From Amia ocellicauda (taxonomy: Eukaryota; Chordata; Actinopteri; Amiiformes; Amiidae), in contig NC_089853.1 of NCBI RefSeq assembly GCF_036373705.1, forward strand, positions 5,716,405 to 5,780,404: a DNA stretch of 64,000 bases. The letters are read 5' to 3'. Shown here one piece after another: positions 50,822-64,000 of this stretch. Under the pieces are notes generated by a model that had not been told where the DNA came from, ran no database searches, and saw nothing but the letters and a program-made list of their open reading frames with translations. A program made the translations under genes and the position numbers. Position 1 is the first letter of the stretch; the number at the start of each line of letters is the position of its first letter.

Positions 50822-50999
50822 AGGGGCGGAGGAGAAAAAAGGTTGCGTTCTAGAACGCGATCAGAGTGTTGGTGCGCAGCCAATCAGAACGAAGACAGTG
50901 TGGGGAGGCGGGGCTGAGCACTTGGCGGGAAGAGAGTCTGAGGTGAGCGTCCAGAGGAGACACGACAGAGTTGTGTGACTTCTAATATGGCCGACACAG
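50822..50999 (+). promoter_or_regulatory. Orphan plus-strand promoter with a short start-codon exon
   Basis: A GC-rich cluster holds a CCAAT box (50880-50886), a GC box (within 50902-50914), an E2F-like TTGGCGGGA (50922-50930) and a 14-bp palindrome around TTCTAGAA (50845-50858), which resembles a heat-shock half-site pair. Downstream, ATG at 50987 opens a 13-nt coding stretch (M-A-D-T) ending in a donor at 51000. No recognised gene continues on the plus strand before F2. A phase-compatible acceptor at 53269 would extend the frame only to a stop at 53338-53340. Gene identity is unknown. Confidence 0.4.
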
Positions 51000-51001
51000 G
51001 T

Positions 51002-53418
51002 AGGCATACATTGACTTTTTATTTATATTCCCTGTACACACCCTTGTTCAATCTCCCGAACTGGCGGAAGCACGAGTTGACATGAAACTGTTACATCCGC
51101 CTTCTAGGCACGGATACGGTATCATGATCAAATTATGTGTTTTTAAATCGCTATTGTTAACGTTACGCAAGTATTTTAACTGGCTAATATACGTGTTAAG
51201 AGAGCGTCTGACTCCACAGTGAGGGCCGCAGTGAAACAAACACCCCCCACTGATAAACACGGGGCTCATAAACCAATGAAAACGTGTTTTATTAAAACCC
51301 TCTGAACCAATAGAAAGTGTTTTTGAAAGCTGTGTTGCATTAGAGTGTCCATGGTTGTGGTTAGTGTTTAATCTCGTTATGACTGAAGATTACCGTATAC
51401 TATGGCATAGAGGTGCATTTTTACTGAAAAGTTAATTAAATCGCTTTTCAAAATTAGCAATAACAATGCAAATAGGGAAAAACAGTAAATGTTCGCTGAA
51501 GATGTCGACTGGATATCAGCAAGCAAAAACTGTCTCCAAATTAAAAGCAAGCACAATTAGAGTGAAAAAATACACCTCAGACAATGTTGGATAAAAATGA
51601 AACTATACACGTGTTTATCAAACTATTTCAAATCCTACATCGGGTTTTGGCTGTGATACGTATTGCAATTTGTTTAACATATGCAGTCAATAAATCACAC
51701 TTTTGAGGGCATTTTTAAATAAATAAAAAAACAGAGAAAATGCACCTGCCACTGTTGGAGTCGCAGTATTGAAGACTGAGGAGGACTGAGAGAAGCGTAA
51801 AAAGCTAATATTAGCACTAACACACTATCTTATTTGTTGTAATTTGTAGAACATGCATATTTTTATATTTTTCCTTTATTCTCCCTCATTCTAATTTATT
51901 TTTGCAATGTTTGATTAGCGATTGTTATTTATGACAAAAAATTAATATTAACTTAAAGTTTATTATTCAAATGTAAAAATCCTGTCACAATATTGGCATA
52001 TATATCGGAATAGGAATATTTTGCTCCCCAATTAACGGTATCGGACTCCAAAAACCTGTATAATTCGTGCTCTAATCATAATCAGCGTTTCTTCAGTCCT
52101 TGCAATGTCCACATCTGCCAAGTGTAAAAAGTCAGATATAAGGAGTTTCTTTCATGCTGTGATGAGAAAAGTGCGTGCAGTCAGGCGACGTCATTACCTA
52201 GAGCTGTGTTCACACCTTGAGTGGATCCAGAGCGGTGCCAGATTGAACTATCTAGTGTGAAAGCAGTTTTCATAATTTGTATATGGTTTAACTGCAGAGC
52301 CCTTAATCTGTACATTTTAACGTTACATTTTAATGTTTTATTGTAGTTGTTGCTTTTGTGAGAGCCATATTACATAATACTGTTATGTAAATATGTTGGT
52401 AAACAGAATCAAATCTATTTCAGCATTATTGAGGTAAAAGAGCAAGCTGAGGAGCTGCTTTTAGGGGACAGTGGGAGGAAATTTAGACTGTAGGGAGAGA
52501 TGGGAATGAGTTATAGATCACAGTCATAATATTAGTGAGGTTTATAATTTTTTGGCACTTTTTCTAATCCTCCAGGTTAGTCTGTTCATTGAGTACATGT
52601 AATGTAATGACATTACATTCTACATAGCATCTGATAGTCCTTTATGCATTTGTTTATTGTTCAATTTCAATTGAAGGATGAATTATGTCATTTTACATGA
52701 GTTACCAACCACTTTACAATCATGCACTTAGATTTGAATATTGCAAACTCCTGACAATTCAATTTGTCTATGTATTTTTACACTGATACAAATACAACAT
52801 TACTTGACCTGTACCAACTTAAACCCCACAAAACATTAATATTAGACATTTCAGTTATTCTATTGCAATGCATACTGGGACACATGCATATTTTAAAGTT
52901 ATATGCATTTATAGTGGCAGACACCAGATCGTTACATACTCCTGATTTGGTGTTTCATATATCATTTACTTGGACAAAAGTAGTGTTTTGAAACGCATCC
53001 ATTTATCACTTTTGACACCTCACTTTTGGGGTTTTAGAACATTTGAAATGGGGTTTTGAAACGTGTGCTTTAAATAGTATAGCAGAAGTATGACTTTATG
53101 TTTGCTTGACTATATTTTGTTAGTAGAGTTTGTGTATGGGTTTTACTCATAAGTCACAACACTGGGATCTGTATATATTTTAACCTTTTTCATTACGTAA
53201 TATTAATTATATTCTATAATACTAATTTATTTATTACATAACTCTGTAATACTAGTAATACTATTCCAGACGCATCTTCCCCCAAGAGGACGGTTAGCTG
53301 GATCGGCCCACCAATTTTCAAAAGAATGTCATACCCTTGATACCAACAATGTATAAATGTTCATTATACTACTACTAATGATCATGACAATAATAGGTCT
53401 AATTTGTGTGTTCAAATT
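51002..53418. other. AT-rich interval downstream of the orphan promoter
   Basis: No RNA gene or mobile element was recognised, and no exon apart from the weak candidate acceptor at 53269. If the orphan promoter is real, this is its intron. Confidence 0.5.
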
Positions 53419-53424
53419 TTTATT
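53419..53424 (-). terminator. Probable F2 poly(A) signal
   Basis: AATAAA on the minus strand, 42 bp after the prothrombin stop codon. A short 3' UTR is usual for F2 in mammals. Confidence 0.55.
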
Positions 53425-53465
53425 TTTCACTTGCAGAAGGAAAGGCCTTTTATGAACGGTCCAGC

Positions 53466-61404
<7,939 letters not shown>

Positions 61405-63231
61405 TGCTGCTGATGCCTGGAGGACAAGTCAGGAGAAAACTAATCTCTCCCCCTCCAAAAAAAAAAAAACACACACACAAATCAAAGATCTCCTGGTTAA
61501 TATTGAACCCAGAGTGGAGAGGAGACTGTGTCACAACTCGTCAGGGCCACTGCTCCCTTCTTGTCTGCCGGAAAGGTCCTCATGTCCATACTGTACCACA
61601 GCACTTTGATCAGTTATCTAAAGCCGTATGCAGTTGATATTCACTATTATATACTATAAATGCTGAAGCACCACATGTATGAAGGAATTGCTGGAAACCT
61701 TTGATATAACTTTAGAAATATAATTATTGCATCCCAGGCTGATTACTTTAAATTACTGTAAATGTAATTAAAACAAAATAAATTGAGAGGTTTTAATTAA
61801 AAAGCAGACATTCCCATGGATCCTGAGGCTTGAAGTTTGGCACAGCTGCTTAGGGGTAGGAGACAATACCTTATGACAGAATTATGTTATTTTTAATAAA
61901 AACAAATTTATTAAATGAAGAAAAAGAAAAGAAGAACATCACAGGTTAAAGTCAATGTTTGCGGAGAACTGCAGCTCCAAACAGGTATGCTTATTTATTC
62001 TCCTGCAGCTCCTGCCTGACTAAATATTTGTGTGCAAATATTGCGAGACTCTGTTGAGGGGGAGGACCCAACGTTTTATAACTGTTTCAGCAAAAGACTT
62101 AGGGACACAAAAATAGAGAAAACATAGCCCCTGAAATCTCTGCTCAGCGTTAAGAATCGACTTCAAGTTCAGATAATGTACTATTTAGAGTTCAGTAAAA
62201 AGCTCACTTATAGGTATGGTGAAGTTTGCTTTGTACAATAAATGTAGTGCTGCAGGTCTACAAATTGGTTTAATATATTAAACGATAAGCATTATAAAGC
62301 AGAGATATCTGTGGGCAAATCACGCTGAGGTGGGTGGTGTTCGATGATGGGATGTGTGTAAGACTTTTTTTAATACTGTAGCTTCTTAATTCTTTTCATG
62401 ACCGTAAACATTTGGAGAAGAAAAAAACAACTCAACAATCAATTACTCTTCATTAACATTAACTTGTTGTTTAGTTTATAGAAACAGCTGTTCGTTTTTG
62501 AAACCCAACCTATTTATGCGTTTTCTGTCAGGGAGAACAAAACCGTCGACAGTTTCTTGAAATTGAACGTTACAAGTATGTTTCTTGGTGAAGCTACTGC
62601 TTGTTTGTGCAAAAACAACATCAAGGGAGAGAAAACATTATCTGTGAAATATGTTAAGTGAACAAAAACCCCAAGACAATGATAAAAGAACTAGATAATA
62701 TTGATTTGGTTCTTTGAATTGCCAGCCTTTTTTTACCCAATGAAATTTAACAGCACTCAGAAAGAACATTTAGTGCACCGATTATCACCAGAGACAAGGT
62801 TCACTTCGCAGGTGTGTAAATATTTGTAGAAATCCTCAGTTCTGTTGATACTGTCACTCCACTAAAAACAACAGATCAGTGAAATTGGGGTTCTGCTCTG
62901 AAAATGGACTACATTTTATTAGCTATCACTACGATCAGATTGCATCATTTTAAGAACAAACAATTAGTCCGATGAAAGAAAAATAAATCGGAGGAGCAAG
63001 CGTCGATTTACACAAACTGGTGTTGAAATAGGTTTATTAAGAAACATACCTTTCCAGACAGTCAAACATTTTTAAATTAAATATAGTTCTGATTTGAAAT
63101 CGAGCCATAAACCATCAAAACACACAGAAGAACACAGGTCTGCGTGTAATCAAAATATACACACTAAAAATAAAAGACACCAGTGGAAGAAAATAGACTT
63201 TTAATACAAATGCCGACATCCTAGACCCCGC
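61405..63231. other. F2 upstream region and zinc-finger gene 3' UTR
   Basis: AT-rich DNA with no exon recognised. A minus-strand AATAAA (plus TTTATT, 63033-63038) about 200 bp after the zinc-finger stop is a plausible poly(A) signal. That leaves about 1.6 kb as the F2 promoter and intergenic region. Confidence 0.55.
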
Positions 63232-63999
63232 TCACGTTCCCGTCTCGATCTCCACAGTCTCTGCCACCGAGCTCAGCCCCTCGTCCTCCTGAAGGATCAC
63301 CACGCTGCCGTGCGACTTCTCCTCCGCCACGATGATGCACTTGGAGTCGTGCGTGTCTTGGATGATGATCTCGATGATCTCCTCGTTCAGCTGGATGTGG
63401 CCCCCGGGCTGGCCGTGCGCGGTCCGGGCCAGCTCGTCCGAGGAGCCCACCGCCCCGTGGAGGACGTGCTCGGCTCCGAACGCCACGCTGTTCTGGAACG
63501 GGGCAGCGGCACTGATCACCACCTGTCTCTCGTCAGCGCCGGTCCCCATCGCCACAGCCTCGATGGCGTGCACGTACACTACGGACTGCTCCTCGGGTGG
63601 GGCGGCGCTGTCCTTATGGTCAGCGTCTGGCCCCCTGTTGGGCCTCTTGGTGCCCTTCTTGGGCCTGCCCTTCAGAGGGGCCGAGTGATCGGACTCCAGC
63701 GCCGCTAGAGCCTCCGCCAGCTCCCCGGCAATCTTGTCCTCTTTCCTTTTGTGGGACAGCTGGTGGCGGACCAGGCTCTGCATCAGGGTGTAGCCCGCCC
63801 CGCACGTCTGGCACTTGTAGGGCTTTTCTTCCAGGTGGCTCTTCTGGTGGCGCCGCAGCTTGGTGGCCAGGGTGTAGGCCTTGCCGCACTGGTCGCACTT
63901 GTACGGCCTCTCCCCTGAATGCAGGCGCTCATGGGCCCGCAGGGTGTGGGGGTCGCGCAGGGCCTTGCCGCAGATGGGGCACAGGTAGCCCTCCCCCGT
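63232..63999 (-). CDS. znf408: C2H2 zinc-finger protein, C-terminal part; probably ZNF408
   Basis: One open frame enters from beyond the window and ends in TGA at 63232, giving 255 codons. It begins with three tandem C2H2 fingers: [42 protein letters not shown] and [21 protein letters not shown], joined by TGEKP-like linkers. A basic patch ([14 protein letters not shown]), probably a nuclear localisation signal, comes next. The tail of about 130 residues is acidic and hydrophobic ([20 protein letters not shown]). The assignment rests mainly on synteny: in human, ZNF408 lies directly upstream of F2 in the same orientation, as here. ZNF408 is a nuclear factor linked to retinal vascular development. 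Another zinc-finger gene cannot be excluded. Confidence 0.75.
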   Translation of the reverse strand, partial: TGEGYLCPICGKALRDPHTLRAHERLHSGERPYKCDQCGKAYTLATKLRRHQKSHLEEKPYKCQTCGAGYTLMQSLVRHQLSHKRKEDKIAGELAEALAALESDHSAPLKGRPKKGTKRPNRGPDADHKDSAAPPEEQSVVYVHAIEAVAMGTGADERQVVISAAAPFQNSVAFGAEHVLHGAVGSSDELARTAHGQPGGHIQLNEEIIEIIIQDTHDSKCIIVAEEKSHGSVVILQEDEGLSSVAETVEIETGT

Positions 64000-64000
64000 G

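Noticed and set aside
63310-63708. 132-aa and 118-aa plus-strand open frames opposite the zinc-finger gene
   Set aside because: They are antisense shadows in a GC-rich coding exon. The minus-strand frame has three clear C2H2 fingers.

Overview
The window is nuclear DNA of a vertebrate, most likely a ray-finned fish. Genes are intron-rich with GT-AG junctions, intergenic DNA is AT-rich, CA/CT/TA microsatellites are frequent, and there are fish-style tRNA-derived SINEs, truncated LINE 3' ends and one apparently complete Tc1/mariner transposon. The SINE and LINE tails look to me like those of gar, bowfin, sturgeon or an early teleost; that is an impression and the species is not determined. The gene set matches the human 11p11.2 neighbourhood (PHF21A, HARBI1, ATG13, ARHGAP1, ZNF408, F2) in a compacted and partly rearranged form.

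Layout. 1-860 (+): last three coding exons of PHF21A, followed by a probable long 3' UTR to about 7.9 kb. 8807-11302 (-): a six-exon RERG/RASL11-like small GTPase. 13362-15369 (-): HARBI1 in two coding exons. 16897-25641 (+): ATG13 in 16 coding exons, head to head with HARBI1 across a shared GC-rich promoter. 31151-34510 (+): a four-exon SPRY/SOCS-box protein most like SPSB3. 37408-46012 (-): ARHGAP1 (p50RhoGAP) in 12 coding exons, with a complete Tc1/mariner element in one intron. About 50.0-51.0 kb: a GC-rich region with the ARHGAP1 promoter and an unassigned plus-strand promoter and start exon. 53466-61404 (-): F2 (prothrombin) in 14 coding exons. 63232-63999 (-): 3' end of a C2H2 zinc-finger gene, by position probably ZNF408.

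I assembled each gene from exon coordinates with phase-compatible splice sites. The complete models close in frame: 213 aa (GTPase), 347 (HARBI1), 511 (ATG13), 255 (SPSB-like), 437 (ARHGAP1) and 613 (F2). The genes do not form one pathway. ATG13 starts autophagy, ARHGAP1 switches off Rho-family GTPases, F2 is the plasma thrombin precursor, PHF21A is a chromatin reader of the LSD1-CoREST complex, and HARBI1 is a domesticated transposase.

I found no operon-like or defence-type novel system. The points most worth a second look are the apparently intact transposase with DD36E spacing, the GTPase with a degraded switch-II motif, two transposable-element fragments lying against splice sites (HARBI1 acceptor and F2 exon-12 donor), a 99-bp near-perfect foldback, and the orphan promoter between ARHGAP1 and F2.
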